Shown: positions 1 to 11,730 of the stretch, one piece after another | How positions within the stretch are numbered: position 1 is the stretch's first letter | How the letters are laid out: each line of letters starts with the position of its first letter | Assembly: GCA_921293015.1 (NCBI GenBank) | Contig: OV121082.1 | Span: 52,658,971-52,722,970 of the forward strand | DNA from: Phorcus lineatus | Lineage: Eukaryota; Mollusca; Gastropoda; Trochida; Trochidae | DNA: 64,000 bases | Direction of reading: 5' to 3' | Program-made: the position numbers and the translations under genes | The notes under the pieces: generated by a model | Told to the model about the DNA's origin: nothing | What the model saw: only the letters and a program-made list of their open reading frames with translations | Databases searched by the model: none

Positions 1-1963
1 GCTGACTGACCATATGTCCCTCCCATATTTGTGTTATTTGTCTTTGTTTGTGTAGTCAATAGAACTTACGTATCTTCGTCTGTCTATGATCGAAACAATT
101 ACGTCTAACAGTAATTTCGTAGGAATGACGGGTTCATTGGCGAGGTGTTTTCGTCATGGGGGCCGGTTTGTAGAAGCATATTTCATTGAAGCGTTATTAC
201 ATTCTTGATAATTAGGTAACGTTATTTAATATTTTATTGCCATATTTTGGGAGGATCGTTAGGTCACTTTGTAAAAAATTTAGTTTTTCGTTATTACAGT
301 GACACGAAATTGATGACAGCTTCAAACATTGATATTTATGTACACATGACGTTCATTATTCATTAGTAGCCCAGAAAAGTCGTGTGAGAAAAAGGGAAGT
401 GTTCATTTATAACATTGTCATGTATCACTGCACCAACTTCCAAATGCCTATGAAGAATTCCATTTGACGTTTATTGCTTTTCTTTTATGAATGATGCACG
501 AGTACGGGCAATCAAACGAGAAAATGCGATTTCGATTGACAGATCGTGATTAGCCCATTTTTGTTTTGTTTTTTTTTGTTTTCTGAAGCAGTTTGTGACC
601 GTTTTATTTTGACAAAGAAAGATTTGCTCTTATTTATCTACGTTTATATTCATTTCTGCTTTGTGAACCCTTAAGGGATTACTTGTTTTTATATACTATA
701 CGCCTCTTTTAGTTATCACTTAAACAATGGGAATATGTCACAAATGATTATCGCCTTTACCTTTCCAAAAAAAAGCCATAATATATTTTGAATAATTCTT
801 GTGATGTTAATAGTTTTATTGAAGATGAAAGAGAAGCACCAAGAACAATACATCACATTCAAGTACGCGGTCGGCTGAAAATATATAAATATCCTTTAGA
901 AAATGAAGATCAAAGAACACGAAAACACACCTAACTTCCGAGCAACCAACGGATGCTTATATATATATAACCTTACAAACCCAACGCTCATTCCATGTTC
1001 TAACACAACAATCTCCGAGAGCGAGCCTATGAGACATCGACCGCCAAGCGCAAGACTTAACCACGCCCCACGGGTGGTCATATGATCATTTCTCATTACA
1101 CGGCTACGATGAATCTGAAGGACATTGAAATTCGGGTATTTCATTCATTGCTATCCAATTAACAAAACGTTATGTAATATTAATCTTTCCTGCAAATTTC
1201 ATGGTACGTTAATATATTTTGAGTTCAAAAGATAAACTAAAAATAAAACCGCCTACATGTGAGAATTTATGATCATATCATTATAGAGTTTATTTTTCTA
1301 TACTCAACTTATTTTGGTCTGCTTCAACAAAAGACAATGAACTCAATCACTTTGATGCATTTAACCTTTGCAACATAGAATTTAAGTTCATTGTACTGTT
1401 TAATCCCGCCCATATCGTCACTTATTGATTGAACAAGTTATCATTACAATGCGGTAATGATTGTATTTCAAAACGTCATATATAATGTCCATCTCCATAT
1501 CCTCTCTGTCTACTATATACGTGTCCCAATGAGAGCATCAGACATGTCTTTTTCAGCAAGTCTATTTGCAGATTCAAGGACATAACTCTTTGAAAAATGA
1601 TATTTTAGAAGAAAACAGCACTTCAATTTTAATCACTGTTATAGTTTTCCAGAACAATTGTACCAAAAGGATCATCAGACGTCAAGCGTATTCCATACCC
1701 GCAGCCCATGTTGTAAAAAAACCATTTCACATCCCTGCTTTCATAAACTTAATCCGATGTTAACTACCTTTCCTAAAATTGCGTTTGCTTTTTGTCCACC
1801 AACATTTGTGTTTCTGCTTGATGATAACAAAATAATTTGTGTCGAAACGCGCTTTATTATCATGAATAAAGAAGTTAACATCTATAAAAAATTTCTTCAT
1901 TATCGCCAGATGCGTGCATTTGCACCGTGTTTAAGGTTAACAATCAAATCAGGCTTTAAAAAA
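1..1963. other. Non-coding 5' flank, no gene seen
   Basis: AT-rich sequence with no convincing coding exon or RNA gene. Short opposing open frames near 896-1144 overlap each other on both strands, have no splice context and look like chance. Confidence 0.5.
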
Positions 1964-2542
1964 GTAAAAATAATATTTCGATCGTGAGTATCACCAGTTG
2001 CACCTACATCCAATGCATGTACCATTCTAGGTACTGTTAGACCATGGCTGTAAGCGTGAGACCTGTACAGATTGTTTATCATACCTCTATTCAATTTGTA
2101 AGAATATCATTGGTTCAGTTGACATCACGTGATTGAAAAATATATCCGTAAACTGACCCCTGCTATCACTGGGGAGGTCAGTTTTGTGACAAAAATTTGT
2201 GACACTGACCTGAGATATTGACTCGTCACGTGATTTGTCACATGATTGCATCTGTCACGTGGCGCTCCTTGTTTTCTTTTTCAAGTTTGTGTTAGTATAT
2301 TGATATTTTGTTCAATCTATTAATCTGTTAATATAAAACACATGCATAACAAATCTAAGGAATTCCGGTATAATAAAACACTTTTTTACTCATGGTGAGG
2401 TCATTATGTGAAATACAAGGACTCTGTATATCCGTAAAAATAATATTTCGATCGCGAGGCTCACCAGTTGCACCTATACACCCAATGCATTTACCAATCT
2501 AGGTACTGTTAGACAATGGCTGTAAGCGTGAGACCTGTAAAG
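1964..2542. repeat. Spaced ~107-bp direct repeat
   Basis: Positions 1964-2070 and 2434-2542 are near copies. Both start with GTAAAAATAATATTTCGATC and end with GTAAGCGTGAGACCTGTA, with scattered substitutions. About 360 bp lie between them, including inverted pieces around TGACCCC/GGGGAGGTCA near 2155-2180 and several CACGTGA motifs. There is no ORF inside. It could be the ends of a small dispersed element or a local duplication. Confidence 0.6.
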
Positions 2543-2840
2543 TCTGTCTATTAGATCCACGTGCTTTGTGAAATTCGCGAAATCAAAGGAAAATATTAAT
2601 CCCTTCATTTTTTAACAGCTTTGTTTTAAAAAGACATTATCTTGCATTAGGAATTGCCTTCTTATTCTTCGATTTCCTCTTTCGATATCAATTACCTTCA
2701 GGCCTTGATTCGTTTGTTTTGATCAAATAAAAATCTTGAGTTGCTAAGCAACATAAATCGATCACTAATCGCCATGTTCTTTTGAATAAACATGAATGTA
2801 TGACTGATGTTGTTTCATAATTACGGCAGTATCCTACAAA

Positions 2841-5800
2841 ATGAAGGTCTTCACATACTTTGTGCTTTTCATTGCTTTCAGTAATGAAGAATCATATGCA
2901 GAACAAAGTAAGTCATTTCTTATCGCCTGTACTGTGAAATAGTTTTTTTCATAAGTTTTTTTAAAAATATATATATAAACAGCCGAATTTTTTCACGAAA
3001 CAAATGCCTATACTTCAAAGGACCAAATCAGTTTGGGCTTGAAGACCTAACAGTCAATATGCGGTGATTTTACACTGTATGCTAAGTTACAGATACATTG
3101 GTTTATAGTAAGTCAACATGCGTTGATTTAACATTAGCTGTAATGCAAACGTTTAAGCAGGAATCTCCCGCTGCGAATAACATAGATTAAAGCACAACCG
3201 CAAGCCAGTGCAGGGAGGATTGGAAAATGAAAGGATTCCCCATCTGGATCATGTCAATGCCTGCAAACATCCAAATTTTAACGTCCTAACTGTAGAGATA
3301 TACCATCTCCCAATTCCACTGTATGCCTTTCATAATCTTAAAGTTTATATGTTTCCTTAGAACGAGAGGTAGATCCACCTGCTTCTGGCCGCTTTACGTG
3401 GCCGATGGTGTGTTGATCCCTCAGACGGTTGTTGGTCGACAGACGTAGCGTTTTTTCAAGTCTAAAATTCTTAAGTTCTTGCTCAAGTTGAGAACATTCA
3501 TCTACCAAAATGCTTACACCAGGAATGGGAGACACCGATCCTTGACTGGTTAGCCCTCCGCGTTGGTCTGTGACAATGGACTCTTGACATTCATGTGTTT
3601 TGGTTCATTCTTCAGCGCGTCCATGATTCAAGGAAGCATTTTTCCTGCCGATGTTCGTTTTGAACCTACGTCATCCAGCTCTTTTTCATCCACTTCTTTA
3701 AAACTGCAACTATTATCAGCATGAAATTAAAATTCGCTTCCCGCGCGGAGATAGCGTCTTAGGCTGCCGCCATAATGAACGGGAATTAACTCTTTTGGGA
3801 ACATCGTCATGCGAAGGGTCAAAGGGAAGTAACTCTAACTTCACAATATATGTTATACTAAAAAATATATATTCACAATCAATAATCAGAACTACAAAAC
3901 ATTCAAATATATATGTCTTACGAATCTTGTTAGGAACACATCAAATGTTTATTTGTGAATGCAGGTAATAACACAGACAAAAGGTAACTTCTTAAAAACG
4001 GTTTTCGAAACTCAAATGTGGTTTTCTCCGTCATTGTCCTGATTTAGACTGCCTCAAGCAATTTTGCTATCAAAGCGTTTACTTAAAAGGGTCTTTCTTC
4101 ACATCTTTTCTGTCATAATCCATGTTAGTTTGGTTTCACAAACATACATTACGGGCTGTTTCTGCGGTTATTATTGTGAATATCATTTAATTTGTGTCAA
4201 AAGGAACCCATTCCAGTTCATCTTCATTTCTTTCAAAGTAGAAAGCAGACAGGTCGATTGTGTCAGTAGAAAGAAGACAAGCAATGTGGGTTTCTGAGGT
4301 CAAATGTGTCAGTAGAAAGCAGAAAAGCCATGTGGGTTTCTGAGGTCGAATGTGTCAATAGAAAGCAGAAAAGCCATGTGGGTTTCTGAGGTCGAATGTG
4401 TCAGTAGAAAGCAAAAAAGCCATGTGGGTTTCTGAGGTCGAATGTGTCAGTAGAAAGCAGAAAAGCCATGTGGGTTTCTGAGGTCGAATGTGTCAGTAGA
4501 AAGCAGAAAAGCCATGTGGGTTTCTGAGGTCGAATGTGTCAGTAGAAAGCAGAAAAGCCATGTGGGTTTCTGAGGTCGAATGTGTCAGTAGAAAGCAGAA
4601 AAGCCATGTGGGTTTCTGAGGTCGAATGTGTCAGTAGAAAGCAGAAAAGCAATGTAGGCTTCTGAGGTCGAATGTGTCAATAGAAAGCAGAAAAGTATGT
4701 TGGTTCCTGAGGTCGAATGTGTCAATAGAAAGCAGACACGCAATGTAGGTTTATGAGGTCGAACGTGCGAGACTGATTAACATCGCAAATGAACAGAATG
4801 GCTTCATTTCCCACCAGATCAATTATGATAATACTATCAGTAGAAACTCACCCTGAAAACATAACATTTATTATTTTCGAAATGATTTATAACCTTGCAT
4901 GTTTTGAGACGTTTCCCATCTCATTCCCTTTATATATGTAATGTCTGTAATTGCAGCATTTTATCATTTAAACACACGTAATGGATTTATGTCTATATCT
5001 CTGTCTTTCAGTTATGGACTTGAAAAACACCCAAGAGCTGATACATTTAATTAAGTTGATCAAATCCTCAATGAAGTCGGTTACACTTATATCAGCAAAC
5101 ACAACAGGTAGAGAAAGATCATTTTCTTTTGTATGGATAAACAGCGCTTACCTTGGTTGACTTTTGACCTCTCAAAGATTGTCGTGGCCATAGTCTTTTC
5201 ATTATCTCAATCGAGAAAATAATAATTGTCATGACATAACCTGTCAGATTCTAAGTAAAAAGAGTGATTTATTCATTCATTTCTCAGTGGTTTCGTTGTA
5301 GGATAGGTCTGTGCTGTCAGTTCCTGTCTCTTTTTGAGGTTATCTGTTTGAATCCTCCAATGGATTGATATTCCTCCTAAAAAAACATTCAATGGACTTT
5401 TATCGTAGATCGCGTGGAAGCAACTACAACGTTTTATTTGTTCATTATCTACTTGATACGTATCTTTGTGATACACGGTGTATGATTTGCAAATCCATAA
5501 AAAGTACTATTGTTTCCAGTAACTCAGAACATCTTTTCACTGATGTCGAAGGTAGTCCCCGTACTTACAGCATTGATCGACGAGGTCCAAGTAACGCCTT
5601 TTTTAACGACATTGATACAGAAAGTTCTTGAGGAAAAGTCGATAAAACAACTGAGATTTCGGCTCAACTTTGTCGTAATTGGAGATGAACACAACTTTAA
5701 AACAATAGTCAAAATTGTAAGTACGTGATTGACAGGTTTCATTTATGAATTTAATAAACTTATAAGATTGATGTTGTCCGGTGTAATCTCATTGAATATC

Positions 5801-8800
5801 ATTGCTATTCAAAGGCGGATAATCTTGATCAATCTCTTGGGTTTGGAAGTGTGTTGAGACATTTCTCTAAATGGATCTGGTATCGAGCCTCGGATGCCAC
5901 GACCGATCTACCAACATTGGACTCATCATTGGACAATGTTGCAGTAATAACTATGGTGAAGTGCTCAATTCATATTTCAAAATGTCTTATATGTTGATGG
6001 TTAAGTTACATTTAAGTGACTTCGAATAAACTTACTTTCATATTCTGTTCTTATGCTTTTTCTTGTTTAAAATGTGCAGTAAAACCAGGCAACATTTACC
6101 TATTGGTTTTCATTTTACTTACTTATTTATACAAGGAGACTGAATGAAAATGTTATTCATCGATACATTGCTCAAAATAGTCACATTCGTGAGGAAGGCC
6201 GTTTGAATTTTTTATGATAAGGTTCTAACATTTCTAGAAACCTATGAATGCAACAAAGGTTTCAACATTGCTCTGGAGAAAAACTGGACGAGAATGGAGT
6301 GCATGTTCACATAACTCGACAGATTCTTCTACTACGGCCATCTTCCCAAACACAAAACATGGACTGAATGGAAGAACTCTCAAAATTGCAATATCAGAGG
6401 TAGAACAAAATTCTATTTAATCTCATGATTTAACTTCGTGAATGATTCTAAATATTCAAGCAGGCATTGATACTCGATTCCATATACATGTAGTCCCTAA
6501 TTAACAATACCTTAGACAAAATAATTCATAAAATTGAGATTTTGGTATTTTTCAGTGGATCCCATACAGCAAAAGGCAGATTATTGATGGGAAAGTTGTT
6601 TACAATGGAGCAGCATGTGACACTATTGAACAGTTAGCCAAAAGGTTCAACTTTAGGTGTGTATGACTAGGATTAATTGATGGTATGATGGTAACATGGG
6701 AACGAAGTGGGTGTTATAGGAGTTGGTTGGGAGGTGATTTAGGTGGTTAGGTTGTTGGCAGGAGGTTTTGGTTACCCCTACCCCCGTCTTTATCATAATT
6801 GCCTGGAACTTTAAGTCCTTAAAATTGATGGTCTGTCACTGACGTTTCTTAAATGAAATAATTGTACTTGAATATTTTCACACATTCTCACTGCATATAT
6901 CATATAAAATGGTGTTTACTTAAGATCGACTTAGTCAGTCATCATTTATTCAAAAGTGAGGTAAGAAAAACATATCTCAATAACAACGTTTTGTTCAATC
7001 ATCTAATTTATCTTTAGCATCGAATACGTTGAACCGACTGACAACCGATGGGGCCAGCAAATAAATGACTCTTGGACCGGCGTAGTAGGAATGCTTCAAA
7101 GAAAGGTAACAGGGATATTTCAAATTTGCTTTCAACAGCTTTTGATCGATGTTTTTACTCCTCATGATATCTAACGTCGACTTTAATTCTTCTAAGCTTT
7201 CGTCGTAAAAATACGAACATAAATTCGATGTCAGTTTAATCCTAAGCATATGTTCCAAGCATCGTTGAAATGATTAGATCGATGTAGCAGGCATTGAAAT
7301 AAGATGACAAAGGTGGCATTCCATATGCATAAAGAAGCAGAAGGAAGAAATAGGCTCATGTTAATCTCAAAAAGAATAGCACGGTCAAACTGGTGAAAAA
7401 CAGTAAAGTTGAACTTTTTTTATTAAAAAAATAATCACAAATTTATGTGTCACGTTCTTAATACAATGTGTACGTTTTGAGTTGGTCATTAATTTAAATA
7501 TTCATCATCATTTTGAAATCAATGTTTGATATTCATGGTACGTTAGTTCTATATAGTTATATTAAGTGCATGCGCTGTGAAGTTGGCCTTCACAAAAGAG
7601 TACTTTGGGCAACGCGTCGAGGTAATCGATTCGCTTGAGGATTGAGTTAAAGTGACACAGAGTATGTTTCATATATTGTTCATGTGGCTTAAATAGTGTA
7701 TGTCAAAAATACGATGTTTTTTTGTAGTTTTCAATGATCGTCGAAAAATGGGCATATAAATGTTAAGAAGTCTAAATTCTGCGTCCGATTTACATGTTTC
7801 TATGTTATAAGACTAACTTAACCCTATTTACCCCTTATGTCCTGGTGTCTGCTGTAAATGGTATTCAGAAATTACGTTCGTTCATTTGCGCGCGTCATTG
7901 TCCGGTTTTCGATCATAAATTACGACTTTAACCTATTTATTGTCATTTTAGTGAACTGATAATCACTAAGATTCTTATTTTCAGAAACAAACACTATTTC
8001 TCTAATGAATAACGCCATTTTTTAGGTTTGACATATTTGACTCCATCAACATACTCTATGGCCCAGAGGTTTTGAATTTAATAGAATTTGTTTAAAATAA
8101 GGAAAAGAATTTTGTCCCCAAGGAGGTCGATTTGTGTGCAGTGCCATACATTGTGAACATCGAGAGGAGTGAAGTAATGACCTTCACCTTCCCTACTAGC
8201 TACACATATCACTCCGCCGTATACCGGAAATTAGAAGATGAAAGCAAACACTGGAAAGTTCTTGTTTCCTGTTTCCGTTGGGAGGTGTACCTCTGTGGAC
8301 TTGTAGTCACGGCCTCCATCGTTGTGGTGCTGTTGGCTTTCAGGCACATTTATAAGGAGCAGCAAAGTATTCTTGATGTCATCCTGCTTGGACTATCCAT
8401 CCCGTTACATCAGGGTAAAGTATGATGATCTTTGGTACCATTTTCAACAATATAAATTTTTGATAGAATGATAATTGTAATAAAGGTAAAAAAATGTAAA
8501 TATCGAAAAACAGCTTTTAATCAAAGATATGTCTCCAATAATTAAAGAAGGAAAGCTATTATTTACAAGATGGTGACTGATGATACTCATACATAAAAGT
8601 AATCAACAGCTGGACTGGTACCAAGCAGATCATCTTCATCCTTTAAAGTTCTGCTCAGTTTCTGGTGGCTATTCTGCATCATCATCACGTCAGTTTACAC
8701 AGGAAACCTCGTAGCTCAGCTCTCAGTGTCCAGAGAGTATGTGCCATTTCGAACACTTGAAGAATTGGGTCAACAAGAGGATTTTGCAGTTTCAGTTGCA

Positions 8801-9957
8801 ACGGGAACCTACATTGAACTATTGTTGAAGGTATTTTCCAATTTCTTTTTAATATTCCTGGCAAAATGTCAAATAAATCTCAGAAGGTGTTTGGATTTAT
8901 CATAAAGTTTTATATGCTTCCTTATTTTAAATTAATAATTACAGATGACAAAATCCGCTGCGCTGAAAGAAGTTTGGAATAAAATTGATCACTACCGAGG
9001 ATCGACAACAGGAAATGACGAATTTGCCTACCACACACAAAAATTGTTGCAAGATCGTACCGTGTTGTTACTGGATGAGGGGGCGATAGATTATTTATTG
9101 TCAGAAAACTGTGAACTCACTAAATTACCAACTAGTTTCCTGCCTGTATATGCAGCATTGCCATTTCCGAAATTATCCCCCTTGGCAGAACTCTTTTCAA
9201 GCGAGTAAGTATCACTATGAACTATATATCAATAAGTTAACCATTTTCCAAGAAAAAGGTCTCAATTCTTTTCCGTGTCCTCGCAACCTACATACAACAA
9301 TGTAAACTAATTTCCGAATAACACTTTAGCAGTAGGGATTTGAAATACGAACCCCTGTCTTGGTCACTAAAGTGGATAAATGTAAACTTAAACAAATCCA
9401 AAATTTTAAATAACCCAATTCTCTGTTTGATAAATGTTCACAGTTGTAATGTTTAATTTGATTAACGAATCAGGATATCTTTCGATTGCACAAGACAACA
9501 GATGTATTATTTTGTATGAATAACGAGTCTCACAATTTGAATCATATCAAGTCAAAATCTTGGTTTTCAAGTAAATAGATGTTGGATATTGTATAAAATC
9601 AACTGAGAAGCTTAAACATACGTACAATAATCATTACATTAAAAAAACGGTGAAGATGGAAAGAAACCTGTTGTACAATACTTCTCAAATCTACATTTAT
9701 ATCTAGAGTTACCGAGTTTACACTGATGTTTTTCTAAACCCAGGTTAAGTGCCCTGACTGAGAATGGAATGATGTCAACATGGTACAAACATTGGTCTCC
9801 GCAGGTGAAAAGATGTCCATTAAGAAGTGAAACGTTTCAATTTCAACTTCGAGATTTTACAGGTGCTGTGGTCGGAATAGTGATTGGTACAGGTTTCAGC
9901 TTCGTTATTCTACTAGTGGAATATTTTATGTGGAAGATACGTTCATGTTCATCATAA
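2841..9957 (+). CDS. Ionotropic-receptor-like ligand-gated channel (IR-A), complete
   Basis: Eleven exons join in frame to 612 aa: 2841-2907, 5012-5107, 5520-5716, 5815-5955, 6238-6399, 6556-6656, 7018-7105, 8123-8414, 8610-8830, 8945-9204, 9744-9957. All introns are GT/AG. Exon 1 is a signal peptide (MKVFTYFVLFIAFSNEESYA). A short N-terminal domain follows, then ligand-binding half S1 from about residue 207 (HGLNGRTLKIAISE), with an Arg near 299 (IERSEVMTFTFP) at the place where iGluRs bind the ligand carboxylate. TM1 is about 338-358, the pore loop about 367-382, and TM3 about 393-415 with SVYTGNLVAQL replacing the SYTANLAAF of classical iGluRs. S2 follows, and TM4 is about 582-604. The degenerate TM3 and short N-terminus point to the divergent IR branch, which usually forms chemosensory cation channels in the plasma membrane. 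The ligand cannot be predicted. Closest neighbour in sequence is IR-B. Confidence 0.85.
3180..3790 (-). pseudogene. Possible retrocopy or relic of a coding transcript in IR-A intron 1
   Basis: On the minus strand, GC-richer sequence reads through broken but protein-like frames: an open stretch around 3655-3715 (CSFKEVDEKELDDVG), a second beginning MDALKNEPKHMNVKSPLSQT near 3625, and a third around 3340-3535 rich in charged residues and Leu (SQLEQELKNFRLEKTLRL), which looks like a coiled coil. The three frames are separated by a stop or frame change and no splice sites are evident. A processed pseudogene inserted antisense in the intron would explain this. I do not recognise the parent gene. 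Confidence 0.3.
4257..4767. repeat. 46-bp minisatellite, about 11 copies, in IR-A intron 1
   Basis: Tandem units contain GTGTCAGTAGAAAGCAG then AAAAGCCATGTGGGTTTCTG and AGGTCGAAT. The central six or seven units are nearly identical, and the outer ones at both ends are more diverged (GACAAGCAATG, GACACGCAATG). This fits expansion from the middle by unequal exchange. It is intronic, so it does not alter the protein. Confidence 0.9.
7632..8070 (-). mobile_element. MITE copy in IR-A intron 7 (family M1)
   Basis: The left end, AAAGTGACACAGAGTATGTT, and the following GTGGCTTAAATAG match the reverse complement of the right end of the element at 51317-51970. The right end (AACATACTCTATGGCCC) matches that element's left end. 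So this is a shorter copy of the same family in opposite orientation. No ORF. It ends about 50 bp before exon 8. Confidence 0.7.
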
Positions 9958-11056
9958 TCGAGCCATTGTTTATACCTGGTGATGAGGTCACACTATTGTA
10001 TTATTGAATTTCAAAAAATCAAATTTGAATATATATATGGAAGGCAAATCTACGTTCGTGTATTACAAGGATATATGGTAGAGAGTTCCTAGATACTAGG
10101 TACTTTTTCGTAAATCCACTTCTGCTTATGCATTATGTAAATATGTTGACGAAATTGAAGTGTTTTAATTTGTACACCATTTTCGTTATCTGAAATTATC
10201 ACTTCATAACTAAGAAAGTACATATATAAAAAATACGTCAAGAACTGGTTCAGTTTAGAGTTGTTTGAATATGAGCATCCGTTTACTTACACGCGGATTA
10301 CGAAACTATCATAAACTAAAAACTCATAGGTGATTTTGAGAATTTTAAACCCATGTAAAAACGGTTAAAACAGTGTGATCATTAGGTTAATACCAAAATG
10401 TTGTATGTTTGTTTCCATCTTAAGTACAGAAACGGGTCAATTTGACCTTTTCGCTTGTTTGATAAGCATTTTGAGGCGTTTTTGTAAAAAGAACATCATT
10501 CGGAAGTGAATTTACGTCAAAGTAAAAGCATTTGGCGCTGATAAACCAACATATATCTTCTGATGAAAGGATGATATTCATGTAAGACTTTATTATTGAT
10601 AATCGGTATAAACATGGATATTAAATGCTCAACCGTGTGTGTTACTATGTTAAAGCTTATCTACACGTCACCTAAAATCACTTTACAATATTCCTATCAT
10701 TTCATTTTAATTTTTTTTAATCTGTTCTGGTCTGAGAATTACATTTGGGAACCATTCTTCCTGATTGTTTGACAACTTTAAATGGTTTCATGCATTTCAA
10801 ATCTGCATGTGCCATGCGAATGTATAAGTGTTCAATTAATAAACTTGTCCAACAACGTAGATTCAAAGTTTTACTTTTTCAAAACTATTCTCCATTTCAA
10901 ACTTGTTTTATTTATCTTACTCAAACTTGAGAGCTGAAAGACATATCAAGCTAAGGGTATTTGTTTATCTTTCCAGAAATGTGTTTTTAAAGTCACAGCT
11001 CGATAGTATGATATATTACCCTTCAGCACATTAACAGTCCAAATATTCACCTTTAG
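9958..11056. other. Non-coding spacer
   Basis: AT-rich 3' flank of IR-A. I see no gene, RNA or recognisable repeat here. Confidence 0.4.
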
Positions 11057-11246
11057 GTCTGTTTTAGAAAACATTAAACGAGTATCCACCCTGAGAGGAG
11101 TGCAAATACTGTCAGAAAGCAATTTTCTAATGAATCATCAACTGTTGATCGTTGTATGGTCCAATTACACGATGTCTGATAAGACTCTAGATGAGTTAGC
11201 ATCCATTCGAACACATCCATCAGATTTGTGGTTGTCACGTACATAG
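11057..11246 (+). pseudogene. Orphan exon-like fragment
   Basis: After a good acceptor (CACCTTTAG) an open frame of 62 codons begins SVLENIKRVSTLRGVQIL, continues LLIVVWSNYTMSDKTLDELA and ends SDLWLSRT at a stop supplied by the start of a MITE. The pattern (hydrophobic strand, then a helix with DELASI, then a strand) resembles the later part of a von Willebrand A domain, but no MIDAS motif is in view. No partner exons were found. It may be the remains of an exon interrupted by the MITE. Confidence 0.25.
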
Positions 11247-11404
11247 AGAATACTAAACGACGTCCCGTTTAATAACATATTTATGAAACGAGTGTGTGGT
11301 TTGGTATTTAACGAGCGAAAGCGAGTTAGATACCGATACCATTCTCGAGTTTCATAAAAATGTAATTATACGGGACTGAGTAAAGTATTTTATTTATTAC
11401 TCGC
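11244..11404. mobile_element. Fold-back MITE, copy 1 (family M2)
   Basis: Inverted arms ATAGAGAATACTAAACG.../...AAGTATTTTATTTATTACTC surround a core with GAGCGAAAGCGAGTTAGATACC. No ORF. Same family as the next copy 157 bp downstream. Confidence 0.7.
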
Positions 11405-11560
11405 TGAATTATGTCAAAGAAATCATGAAAGTCGCCGGGATAACCATTGTTGCTGCGCCGCTAACACTGTGATGTCATGTGACGTCATTCAACACGCAAT
11501 GTTATTATACAATGTATAATAACTTTGTAGATTTATCAAACGGCGGTATCTTCAACGGGC

Positions 11561-11730
11561 GAGTAATAAATAGAGAATACTAAACGAGGTTCAGTTTAAT
11601 AACATATTTATGGAACGAGTGGATGGTATTCGTATTTAACGAGCGAAAGCGAGTTAAATACCAATACTATCAACGAGTTTCATGAATATGTTATTAAACT
11701 AGACGAAGTTTAGTATTTTATTTATTACTC
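11561..11730. mobile_element. Fold-back MITE, copy 2 (family M2)
   Basis: Arms GAGTAATAAATAGAGAATAC and GTTTAGTATTTTATTTATTA are inverted copies, and the inner arms TTTAATAACATATT/AATATGTTATTAAA also pair. The core has GAGCGAAAGCGAGTTAAATACC. The sequence is close to copy 1 along its whole length. Confidence 0.75.
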
